DNA of 59,520 nt. Source: DATIHF01 sp035480955. Its GTDB lineage: Bacteria > Patescibacteriota > Microgenomatia > Woykebacterales > RBG-16-39-9b. Position 1 is the stretch's first letter; each line of letters opens with the position of its first letter. Under the pieces are notes generated by a model. The model ran no database searches, was not told the origin of the DNA, and saw only the letters and a program-made list of their open reading frames with translations. The stretch is from the NCBI GenBank assembly GCA_035480955.1, contig DATIHF010000071.1, positions 1 through 59,520 of the forward strand. The letters run 5' to 3'. The position numbers were made by a program, and so were the translations under genes. Shown in pieces: positions 32,452 through 40,340 of the stretch.

Positions 32452-33155
32452 GATTTTAATCCTCCTGGGCCGGCAATTTGATACTGTTGAATAATACCAA
32501 CTAGGGTGCTGACCAGCCAATAGAGAGCGAGTCCAGCGGGGAACCGAGTCCCTGACCAAATAATGATCAAAGGTAGTAAGTAAACTAATTGTCCTTGGCT
32601 ACTATTAAGTGCCTCGGAGAGATCGGCCTTTTCTTTGACCTCCGTTTTGGAATCGCTTTTTTCTTCAACCAAAGGCTCTGGCAACATCATCTTGGATTGA
32701 ATCAAAGTAGCCACTCCAGTGAGGATGACCAAGATTCCCGGGATTGCGATTGGGATTCCTTGGAGGTGGAAAACATTGGGCTTAGCGAGATCCCACCACA
32801 AAAAAGTTGTGTCGACGCTAGGAGTGTGAATCAGTTTAGTCAAGGCGTTGAACAGAATAATCGCGATCACCAATTGGATCACCGGCGACAAACAGGAAGC
32901 CAAGGGGTTAAAGCCAGCTTCACGATAAAGTTTGCTCTGCTCCTCAGCAGCTTTAGTACGATCCTTCGGATACTTTCTTTTTATTTCATCTAGTTTTGGT
33001 TTGAGCTCTTTAAGAACTTTGGTTTGATTGAGAGAAGTTTTTAAAAAAGGGTAGAAGGCCAAGCGGGAAACTACACCAATAAAAATAATGGTCAGCCCCA
33101 GGCTGCCACCAAAAAGATTTGTTAACGCAAGTAGTAGGTTTACGAAAATCTGCAT
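32424..33155 (-). CDS. yidC: Membrane insertase YidC
   Basis: 243 aa, the short Gram-positive-like form without a periplasmic domain. Inserts membrane proteins. A conserved basic residue in the first helix, the charged cytoplasmic hairpin LKPKLDEIKRKYPKDRTKAAEE, SCLSPVIQLVIAIILF and the last helices (ALYWLVSTLVGIIQQYQI) fit the family. The linker near 175-195 is Lys/Glu-rich. Confidence 0.95.
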   Translation of the reverse strand: MQIFVNLLLALTNLFGGSLGLTIIFIGVVSRLAFYPFLKTSLNQTKVLKELKPKLDEIKRKYPKDRTKAAEEQSKLYREAGFNPLASCLSPVIQLVIAIILFNALTKLIHTPSVDTTFLWWDLAKPNVFHLQGIPIAIPGILVILTGVATLIQSKMMLPEPLVEEKSDSKTEVKEKADLSEALNSSQGQLVYLLPLIIIWSGTRFPAGLALYWLVSTLVGIIQQYQIAGPGGLKSWLYLIRRS

Positions 33156-33165
33156 TTTTTAATAA

Positions 33166-33384
33166 TTACTTGACGGCATCGTAGCCACCGTCGTTAAAAG
33201 GATTGCAGCGGAGAATCCGCCAGGCTCCTAAAAAGCTGCCCTTGATTATACCATAGCGCTCGATTGCCTCGTAGGTATAAGCCGAACAGCTTGGAGAAAA
33301 GCGGCATACTCCTTGGAAAAGGAAGATATTACTGGAGATGTATTTTTGATAAAGCCTGATTAAGGCTAGAGCGTATTTCTTCAT
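33166..33384 (-). CDS. yidD: Membrane protein insertion factor YidD
   Basis: 72 aa from the ATG at 33382-33384. IRLYQKYISS, CRFSPSCSAYTYEAIERYG and RCNPFNDGGYD are family signatures, with three Cys. Overlaps the end of rnpA by 56 bases in another frame, a common arrangement; longer frames to 33450 lie wholly in rnpA. Confidence 0.95.
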   Translation of the reverse strand: MKKYALALIRLYQKYISSNIFLFQGVCRFSPSCSAYTYEAIERYGIIKGSFLGAWRILRCNPFNDGGYDAVK

Positions 33385-33664
33385 TGCTGGCTTTGGCAGC
33401 GGCTGGATAGAGGATAATAATAATTTCCAGGCTTCCCTTGGCTTCTTCAAGCTCTTTTTGGAGTAATCTCTCGAGATGGCGACGTAAGCGGTTTCTCAGT
33501 ACTGCTTTACCGACTTTACCACTAATTATAAAACCAACTCGGCAGGAGCCCTCGGCGGAGATCTTTTTGGCAATTAATTTAAAGAGGGTCGTGTTAACTT
33601 TGTAGTCGGGGTAGTTGCGATTCCAACTTGGTGGAAGTTTGAGTCTTAATTTCGAAGGTAGCAT
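33329..33664 (-). CDS. rnpA: Ribonuclease P protein component
   Basis: 111 aa. Protein subunit of RNase P for tRNA 5' maturation. The RNR motif GKAVLRNRLRRHLERLL near 53-69 binds the RNA subunit. The N-terminal 20 residues are Pro/Arg-rich. Located directly after rpmH as in most bacteria. Confidence 0.95.
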   Translation of the reverse strand: MLPSKLRLKLPPSWNRNYPDYKVNTTLFKLIAKKISAEGSCRVGFIISGKVGKAVLRNRLRRHLERLLQKELEEAKGSLEIIIILYPAAAKASNEEIRSSLNQALSKIHLQ

Positions 33665-33671
33665 GGGTGCA

Positions 33672-33809
33672 CTAAACCGCTAATTTCTTACGTCCCTTAG
33701 TCAAACGTCTTTTCAAGACTGCTTTTCCAGAATTCGATGCAGTGCGGGACAAAAACCCGTGTTTTCTTTTTCTTTTTAACTTCTTTGGTTGGTAAACTCT
33801 TTTTGGCAT
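33672..33809 (-). CDS. rpmH: 50S ribosomal protein L34
   Basis: 45 aa, MPKRVYQPKKLKRKRKHGFL then SRTASNSGKAVLKRR and LTKGRKKLAV, a clear L34. The ATG is at 33807-33809 and the stop 7 bases before rnpA. TATACT (33821-33826, minus) ends 11 bases before the ATG. Confidence 0.97.
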   Translation of the reverse strand: MPKRVYQPKKLKRKRKHGFLSRTASNSGKAVLKRRLTKGRKKLAV

Positions 33810-33968
33810 AGTCAGAGGCGAGTATAAAAGATTAACCCGTGCCTGTCAAATAGTAGTACTGATACAGAAAGGTCCTTTTTATACACAGTTGACCTATGTG
33901 GATAACTACGACTAATATCTCTTTACTGAATTTAATTTACTCGGAAGCACTTTCTCTGCTAACTATTC
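33810..33968. other. Probable oriC-type region between rpmH and dnaA
   Basis: A noncoding AT-rich stretch with DnaA boxes TTATACACA (33879-33887) and TTATCCACA on the minus strand (33897-33905), followed by the AT-rich ACTAATATCTCTTTACTGAATTTAATTTAC. The rpmH/dnaA gap is a classical origin position. A second noncoding region lies after dnaA (35343-35508). Confidence 0.7.
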
Positions 33969-35342
33969 ATGGATAAGAAAGAACTCTGGAACAGCGTTCT
34001 CGCTGAACTGCAATTAACAATTTCCTCGGCCAATTTTCAAACTTGGTTTCGTGGCAAAACTGAGATAGTCGAGCTTCAGGTCCCACTAGTCGTGGTGGGC
34101 TGCTCTTCACCTTACGTACGGGATTGGCTGGAGCAGCGCTATTTGGGTCAGATTAAAGGGGTGGTGGACCGCCTCATCGACCAATCGACCTCGATCACTT
34201 TCGTAGTTTCTCCTTCACTAAATGTACCAGCCACCAAGACCACTTCAAGCAAGACCGCCGAGGAAACCGAGACTCTTTTTGTTAAAGAAGACCTGGGTAA
34301 GCTTTCAGAAAAATTGACGACGGCCAAGCTCAGCCCTGGCTATACTTTTTCTAACTTTGTCGTCGGCGGAAGCAACCAACTTGCTTACGCGGTGGCCACC
34401 GCGGCCGCTGAGGATCCTGGCAAAGCCTACAACCCAATTCTTTTCTACGGTGGTGTGGGGCTGGGGAAAACCCACTTGATGCAATCAGTGGGCAACGAAG
34501 TAGCGCGGAAAAATAGCAAAGCTAAAATCCTTTACGCTACTAGTGAAGACTTTACCAATGACTTGATGGAAGCAATCCAAACTAAACGCACCCGGGACTT
34601 TCGTGACAAATACCGCTCTCTTGATGTTCTGCTGCTGGATGATGTTCAGTTTATTGCCGGCAGGGAGAGCACTCAGGAAGAGTTTTTCCACACCTTCAAC
34701 GCTCTTTATTCCTCCCACAAACAAATTATCCTCACTTCCGATCGCGAGCCCTCTGAGATTGCCAAGTTAGAGTCCCGTTTGCGAAGTCGCTTCAGCGGGG
34801 GGATGATCGCAGACATCCAACCCCCGGATACTGACATGCGCGAGGCGATACTAGAATCAAAAATAAAAAGGTTAAATATTGATATCCCAAGCGAAGTAGT
34901 CCACTACTTGGCCGGCTCGGTCGGAACCAACGTTAGAGAACTGGAGGGGAGTTTGACCCACTTAGCAACTGTTGCAAAGGTCAGACAAACGGATCTCTCC
35001 CTAGAGTTGGCTAAAAGTTTCGTCGACCAGAGGAAATCCCGCGCTCTTGCCAGTAGAGTCGAACCAAAAGAAGTTTTAGAAATTGTTTCCGACTACTTTA
35101 ATGTCAAACAAAGTGAGATCAAAGGCAGCAGCCGGGTTGCGAAAATTGTTTTACCCCGGCAGATTACGATGTATTTACTTCGCACTGATCTTGGCATACA
35201 GTATGAAAACATCGCCCAGTACCTAGGGGGCCGAGACCACTCAACCGTGATGCACGGAGTGGAGAAGATCGGGAAAAGTGTGGAAAGCTCGGACAAGTTT
35301 CGCGGATTAGTTGCGGATATCCGCGCCAAGCTTTACAACTAA
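33969..35342 (+). CDS. dnaA: Replication initiator DnaA
   Basis: 457 aa. N-terminal domain I (SSANFQTWFRGK), a linker, AAA+ domain III with Walker A GGVGLGKTHLM near 157 and Walker B LLLDDVQFI near 222, and domain IV helix-turn-helix GGRDHSTVMHGVEKI near 425. All parts are present at the usual length. Confidence 0.98.
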   Translation: MDKKELWNSVLAELQLTISSANFQTWFRGKTEIVELQVPLVVVGCSSPYVRDWLEQRYLGQIKGVVDRLIDQSTSITFVVSPSLNVPATKTTSSKTAEETETLFVKEDLGKLSEKLTTAKLSPGYTFSNFVVGGSNQLAYAVATAAAEDPGKAYNPILFYGGVGLGKTHLMQSVGNEVARKNSKAKILYATSEDFTNDLMEAIQTKRTRDFRDKYRSLDVLLLDDVQFIAGRESTQEEFFHTFNALYSSHKQIILTSDREPSEIAKLESRLRSRFSGGMIADIQPPDTDMREAILESKIKRLNIDIPSEVVHYLAGSVGTNVRELEGSLTHLATVAKVRQTDLSLELAKSFVDQRKSRALASRVEPKEVLEIVSDYFNVKQSEIKGSSRVAKIVLPRQITMYLLRTDLGIQYENIAQYLGGRDHSTVMHGVEKIGKSVESSDKFRGLVADIRAKLYN

Positions 35343-35508
35343 GTTACTTTTTCCACACCCTGTCCACAAAAGAGTAAACAGCACTCAAGCGCTCTTTTCC
35401 GGAGCAAATAAGGCCGAAAGCACAGGGTACACAGGTGTGGGTTATCAACTTTTCCACTGTCTCTACTACTGCTACTGTTTTAATAAGTAATAAATAAGTA
35501 ACAACATT
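35343..35508. other. dnaA-dnaN intergenic region with DnaA-box-like sequences
   Basis: 166 noncoding bases. TTTTCCACA, TGTCCACAA, GTGGGTTATCAAC and TTTTCCACTG are near-matches to TTATCCACA, then an AT-rich run (TTTTAATAAGTAATAAATAAG) precedes dnaN. It could be part of a bipartite origin or autoregulate dnaN. Confidence 0.5.
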
Positions 35509-36618
35509 ATGGAAGCAAAAACTACTAAAATTCTCACTGAAAACTTAAAGACAGCGGTCAATATCGCTAACCGTTTTGTCTCCTTGCGCCCTTCAGTTGC
35601 CGCTCTCGGCAACATTTTATTAAAAAGCAGCAAGGGGAAGATTGAGTTCTTTTCGACCAACCTAGAGAGCTCGATCGCCCTAAGTGAGGTGGCAAGCGGA
35701 GAAGACTGGGAAACAACAGTTCCAGCTAAAATTTTTGTTGAGCTGGTCAACACCCTTAAAGAAAAGGAAACTAGCTTAGCGGTTGAAAAAGAAACACTGC
35801 AGTTAGTCAGTGGAGCGACCAAAGCAACTTTCAACACAATCGCTGCTTCCGAGTTTCCCACTATCCAGCTCTCCGGTGACAAGCTGAAAAAAGACCTTTC
35901 CCAAAAAACCCTCGCCGAGATAGTCGGTAAAATTGCCTTTGCCGCCACAGTTGAAGAGACCAAACCAGTGTTAACCGGCATACTCATTCGTAGTAAAGGA
36001 GGCAAAACCTTACTAGTCGCGACCGACAGCTATCGTTTGGCAATTGGAACTTTGAACGAGAGCCTTGGAGAAGAGGAGATGCTGGTGCCCGCCAAGACTT
36101 TGGTTGAGGCTCTCAAAATCGCCGGAGAGCTGCAAGAAGAGAGCATTGGTATCGGAACCTCCGAGGAAAACAACCAACTTCTTTTTGCTGGGGACAATTT
36201 CCAGATCGCCACCCGACTAATTGATGGAGTTTACCCAGCCTACGAGCAAATAATTCCGGACACTTTTGTCGCTTCAGTCAAAGTCAGCAAAGACGCACTT
36301 ACCGACGCTCTTAAAACCGCTTCAGTCCTTTCTCGGGACATTGGTAATGTCGTCAGACTAAAACTTAAAGCCCCACAACAACTAGTGATCGAAGGTGACA
36401 CAGCTCAAATTGGTCAAGCGGTCACCGAGGTGGAAGCAGAAGTCACCGGAGAGGAGCTTACTGTTGCCTTCAACTCAAACTTTCTTCTCGACGGGCTCTC
36501 TTCACTAAAAGAAGCTGAGGTGGAAATTAAATTTTCCGGAGTGCTCAAACCCGCCGTTTTTGAAAACAGTAAAAAAGATTTTAAATACGTAGTCATGCCA
36601 GTGAGAGCGCAACGTTGA
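35509..36618 (+). CDS. dnaN: DNA polymerase III sliding clamp (beta subunit)
   Basis: 369 aa, three clamp domains (about 1-120, 130-245, 250-369). FVSLRPSVAALGNILLKSSKG, FAATVEETKPVLTGILI and the C-terminal KYVVMPVRAQR (usually MPMR-x) are typical. Follows dnaA and precedes recF by 4 bases. Confidence 0.97.
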   Translation: MEAKTTKILTENLKTAVNIANRFVSLRPSVAALGNILLKSSKGKIEFFSTNLESSIALSEVASGEDWETTVPAKIFVELVNTLKEKETSLAVEKETLQLVSGATKATFNTIAASEFPTIQLSGDKLKKDLSQKTLAEIVGKIAFAATVEETKPVLTGILIRSKGGKTLLVATDSYRLAIGTLNESLGEEEMLVPAKTLVEALKIAGELQEESIGIGTSEENNQLLFAGDNFQIATRLIDGVYPAYEQIIPDTFVASVKVSKDALTDALKTASVLSRDIGNVVRLKLKAPQQLVIEGDTAQIGQAVTEVEAEVTGEELTVAFNSNFLLDGLSSLKEAEVEIKFSGVLKPAVFENSKKDFKYVVMPVRAQR

Positions 36619-36622
36619 AGCA

Positions 36623-37726
36623 ATGTTTCTAGAAAAGCTGCAACTCCTAAACTTTCGAAACCTCGCCAACCAAAAACTAGAATTCAAAAATTCCATTAAT
36701 GTAATCTATGGGGACAACGCCCAAGGAAAAACTAATCTGATCGAAGCAATTTACCTTCTTTCTGGGAGCCGCTCAATGAGAGCTAAAACAGACCACGAAC
36801 TAATTGCTTGGGGCAAAGAGAAAGCAAAAATCTCTGGTAAAGCTGACTTTTTGGATCTTGAACTCACTGTCTTCCCAAATCAGAAGAAACTCTTGATCAA
36901 TAAACAAGAAAAAAGACTAACTGATCTGATCGGTACCTTTCTAACCGTACTTTTCACGCCCGCTGAGGTTGAGATTGCTTCTGGATCGCCGGACCGGCGA
37001 CGCCGCTTTTTGGATCAGTTTGCCGCCAATCTTTCGCGAGAGTACTTAGTCTCTTTGGGCAAGTATCAAAAAGTTCTCCGCGCGCGCAATGGCCTCCTCT
37101 GGCAAATTAAAAACGGACGAGCGCATGACCTGAGCGTTTGGGATGAACAGTTGGCTACTCTTGCGGTTGAGATTTGGAAAAAAAGAGTCTCGTTAATTGA
37201 AGAGCTCAATACCGAGATAAAAACCGTGAGCCGAAAACTCCTCAGTGGGGATCTCAAGCTCTTTTACGAGCCGCCAATTGCAGTTGGTTCTACTAAAAAT
37301 ATGAGAGAGGAGTTTTTAAGACTGCTTCAAAAGAGCTCTTCTGAAGAAATAAGGAAAGCGCTCACCCAAATTGGTCCGCAAAGGGACGACTTTAAAATTA
37401 TTTTGGATTTAGAAAAAAACGACAAAATTGTTTCTAAAGACTTAGGGATCTACGGGTCACGCGGGGAGCAGCGCTCTGCGGTGATTTGCCTTAAGCTCGC
37501 GGAAATTGAGCTGCTCACCGCTGCGAAAGAAACTAGACCAACGCTTTTGCTCGACGAAGTGTTAGGCGAGCTAGATCCCAAACATCAGCAACTCTTAGTG
37601 CGCCAGATTCGTAAAGGTCAGGCTTTTTTAACTAGTGCCAACTACACTGAATTAAAAAAAATATTAGGAACCGGCTATAAAAGTTTTGAAGTGAAAGACG
37701 GAGCAATTACCCCGGTGGCTGACTAG
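36623..37726 (+). CDS. recF: DNA replication/repair protein RecF
   Basis: 367 aa. SMC-like ATPase for RecA loading at gaps. Walker A GDNAQGKTNLIEAIYLLS near 30-47, signature YGSRGEQRSAVICLKLAE near 278, Walker B LLLDEVLGELD near 310. Its 3' end overlaps the convergent VirB4-like gene by 20 bases. Confidence 0.95.
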   Translation: MFLEKLQLLNFRNLANQKLEFKNSINVIYGDNAQGKTNLIEAIYLLSGSRSMRAKTDHELIAWGKEKAKISGKADFLDLELTVFPNQKKLLINKQEKRLTDLIGTFLTVLFTPAEVEIASGSPDRRRRFLDQFAANLSREYLVSLGKYQKVLRARNGLLWQIKNGRAHDLSVWDEQLATLAVEIWKKRVSLIEELNTEIKTVSRKLLSGDLKLFYEPPIAVGSTKNMREEFLRLLQKSSSEEIRKALTQIGPQRDDFKIILDLEKNDKIVSKDLGIYGSRGEQRSAVICLKLAEIELLTAAKETRPTLLLDEVLGELDPKHQQLLVRQIRKGQAFLTSANYTELKKILGTGYKSFEVKDGAITPVAD

Positions 37727-39593
37727 GGGGCTGGCCCTCCGGTGGGTTCTGTGGTTCAGGGTTTTGTACCGGTTCGGGTGGTTCTTGTTGTGGTTGCTGC
37801 TGTTGCTGGGAGTTTAGCTCAGCTGGATTAGAGGTGATCAGCACATGTTCATGAGGGGCGGCCTGAACTCTGATTGCCACGTGGTTGCTGCCGGCAAAGA
37901 AAAGCCCCTCCCCAATATCCGCCGCTAACAGGAGATTTCTTTCCCCTTCCGACAAATAAAAAGTATCAACAATCTGATCCACACTGGCCGAGGACTGCTT
38001 GAGCAGAATTTGGATAGAGGAATTGGTCACGATCGCTTTACCGTAATCAGATACCAGGAAATCCTCTACGTCTTGGGTTACGGTAGTTAAACCCAGATAA
38101 TATTTCCGCGCCCTTTTTGCAATTGAGTAAACAAAAGAAGCACTGTCAGGGTGTTTCATCATATACCAAGCCTCGTCGATGATCAGAAGCCTTTTCTTGC
38201 GGTCCTTTTTAATTTTGGTCCAGATGTAATCAAGAATGATAAACATCCCGATTGGTCGTAGCTCATCTTCCAAATCACGAATAGAAAAAACTGTGAAAGT
38301 GTTTTTAATATCAATGCTTGAGGACTGATCAAAGATTCCCGCTAGTGAGCCTTTAATAAACTTCTCAATTCTCTCAGCCATGGTTCGAGCTTCTGGCTCT
38401 GCGCTGTTGAGCAAGACTTCGTAAAGATCTTCGAGCACTGGAGCAGGACGGTTTTGGGTCGCCGCGTCCGGAGTGATGCCCTTGAGTTTATAAGTGGTGA
38501 TGAGTGCGCGATCGAGTATCGCGTCTTCAGTGGCAGTTAAGTTGCCCAGAATAATTCTGAAGAGAGAGTGTAGGGAAAGAATTTTCAAGCCCAACTCGTT
38601 TTCCCCTTCAGTGTAGACACCAGAGAGATCAAAAGGGTTGATCTTGGAGCTCTCCTGACCAGAGAATTTAATGTACTCTCCTCCGATTGCGTCACAAAGA
38701 GTCTTATACTCATCTTCTGGGTCAATAATAATTATTTCTGTGCCAAGCATCAGAGAGCGCAAGGCTTCCAATTTGGTCATGTAACTTTTTCCCGCCCCGC
38801 TTTTTGCAAAAATCACACTGTTAGCGTTTTCTAGGCTGAAACGATCAAAGATGACGAGGGAGCCGTTGTGCTCGTTAATTCCGTAGAGAATCCCTTCATT
38901 GGCAGTCAGCTCTGAAGAAGTAAAAGGAAAAGTAGTTGCCAGAGAAGTGGTGTCCATGTTGCGGGTGACCAAAAGCTTATCGGTGAAAGTTGGCAGAGTC
39001 GTCTGAAAACCCATTTCCTGCTGCAGAGTAGCGTGTTTGGAGATGATCAAGAGAGAGCCAAGAGTCGACTCAATCTGTTTAGTGATAGCGTTGAGCTCTT
39101 CCAGACTTTCGGCGGGGATGGTGATATAGAAAGAAAATTGGAAAAACCTTTCGATTCCGGCGACGAGCTGCTCTTGCAAAGACTGCGCGTCCTCGAGAGC
39201 GATTCGTACGGCTGGGTCGATCACCCGCCCTTTTTCAAAGTCACCTTGAACAGTTGCCTCCATCTCGGCAATCTTCCGGCGCAAATCATCCAAAATACCC
39301 TTGGCCTCTACGGGGTAATAGTAAAAAGAAATCTCTAAGGTGTGGTCAAAGTTGATGATCGGGGCGAGCCAGTTGGCACCAACAAAACGGGGGTAGCCAC
39401 TAATAAACAAAGTCCGGTAGTAAGTCTCACCAACTCTGATGTGATCAAAATCTACCTGCAAAGCAGGGGGAGCGATAATGTCTTTTACATCAAACATTCC
39501 TCGCCCAAGAGTATTTTTAACTTTTTCACGAGTTTGGGCCAGCTCAAGATCTTCTTTAGTAGGCTGCTTTTTCTTGCCGCCGAACAAGGCCAT
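37707..39593 (-). CDS. virB4: VirB4/TraC-type ATPase, type IV secretion-like
   Basis: 628 aa. Cytoplasmic ATPase powering a type IV secretion-type machine or conjugative pilus. N-terminal partner-binding region, Walker A AKSGAGKS (about 263-270), Walker B RLLIIDEAWYMM near 470 and a VTQDVEDFL sensor near 510. The last 40 residues are Gln/Pro/Glu low-complexity. The ATG overlaps the upstream stop as ATGA. A relaxase and VirD4 are not seen in this window. Confidence 0.9.
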   Translation of the reverse strand: MALFGGKKKQPTKEDLELAQTREKVKNTLGRGMFDVKDIIAPPALQVDFDHIRVGETYYRTLFISGYPRFVGANWLAPIINFDHTLEISFYYYPVEAKGILDDLRRKIAEMEATVQGDFEKGRVIDPAVRIALEDAQSLQEQLVAGIERFFQFSFYITIPAESLEELNAITKQIESTLGSLLIISKHATLQQEMGFQTTLPTFTDKLLVTRNMDTTSLATTFPFTSSELTANEGILYGINEHNGSLVIFDRFSLENANSVIFAKSGAGKSYMTKLEALRSLMLGTEIIIIDPEDEYKTLCDAIGGEYIKFSGQESSKINPFDLSGVYTEGENELGLKILSLHSLFRIILGNLTATEDAILDRALITTYKLKGITPDAATQNRPAPVLEDLYEVLLNSAEPEARTMAERIEKFIKGSLAGIFDQSSSIDIKNTFTVFSIRDLEDELRPIGMFIILDYIWTKIKKDRKKRLLIIDEAWYMMKHPDSASFVYSIAKRARKYYLGLTTVTQDVEDFLVSDYGKAIVTNSSIQILLKQSSASVDQIVDTFYLSEGERNLLLAADIGEGLFFAGSNHVAIRVQAAPHEHVLITSNPAELNSQQQQQPQQEPPEPVQNPEPQNPPEGQPPSQPPG

Positions 39594-40321
39594 CAACTAC
39601 CTTGCCTTTCTTCCTGAGGAGGTGGGGTGCTATTGCCCGTTGAGGGCTGAAGTGCTGGCTCAACTATTGGAGTAGTGTACTCGGTCGTGTTGAGAGCCGC
39701 CTTCTGCTCCAAGGAAACATCAGGGTTGTAGAGATCGTAGAAAAACTCAACTAGCTCTTCAGTGGACAGCAAGTGGGCTTTAACACCTATCCTGGAGACT
39801 TGTTTGGTGAGGTGATCGACCTTTGGTCCTAGATTGGTCTTGGCTTTTTCAAGAATATGCCATTTGTCCTCGACGGGACCTTTTTTCACAAACAAACTTG
39901 GAATCGTTAAGGCCTGCTGCAGAGTCGTCCCTGCAAAAGGAATAACAATATAGAAGCGCTTGTCCAAAATTTGGTTTTGTGAGACAAGCTGTTGGATAAA
40001 ACCAGCGTATAAGCTGATTTGACGAGCAATCTGTTGGTTGGGTGTTTTTTGTTGCGCTTCGGCGAGCCGGCCTAAATAGTTGGAAATATCCATTTTTTTA
40101 GAACGTACCAAAACCTGGATTGGATAGGTCAGAGAGTTGAGCAGAGCCGCGTAAGCAAAAATCATCGCGTCTTGCTCTCTTTCCGAAAGCAGATCAAAGT
40201 TCACTGCTGAAGTTTGTAAGATGGCGATCGCATTACCGTTTTTTAGAATTACAATATTATCGCGGATATCTTCAACGTCTAGGTGTTGTTGGGTTGAGGG
40301 TAGTGGTTTTTTGGCAGCCAT
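39593..40321 (-). CDS. VirB4-associated protein, TraC N-terminal-like
   Basis: 242 aa. Beta-rich start DIRDNIVILKNGNAIAILQT, then helices (SEREQDAMIFAYAALLNSL), LVRSKKMDISNYLGRL and FYIVIPF. This matches the N-terminal domain of TraC/VirB4 proteins encoded as a separate chain. Its C-terminus is Thr/Pro/Gln-rich. Between the 903-aa protein and VirB4, translationally coupled to the latter. Confidence 0.75.
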   Translation of the reverse strand: MAAKKPLPSTQQHLDVEDIRDNIVILKNGNAIAILQTSAVNFDLLSEREQDAMIFAYAALLNSLTYPIQVLVRSKKMDISNYLGRLAEAQQKTPNQQIARQISLYAGFIQQLVSQNQILDKRFYIVIPFAGTTLQQALTIPSLFVKKGPVEDKWHILEKAKTNLGPKVDHLTKQVSRIGVKAHLLSTEELVEFFYDLYNPDVSLEQKAALNTTEYTTPIVEPALQPSTGNSTPPPQEERQGS

Positions 40322-40340
40322 TTTTGTTTGGAAAGCTCTC

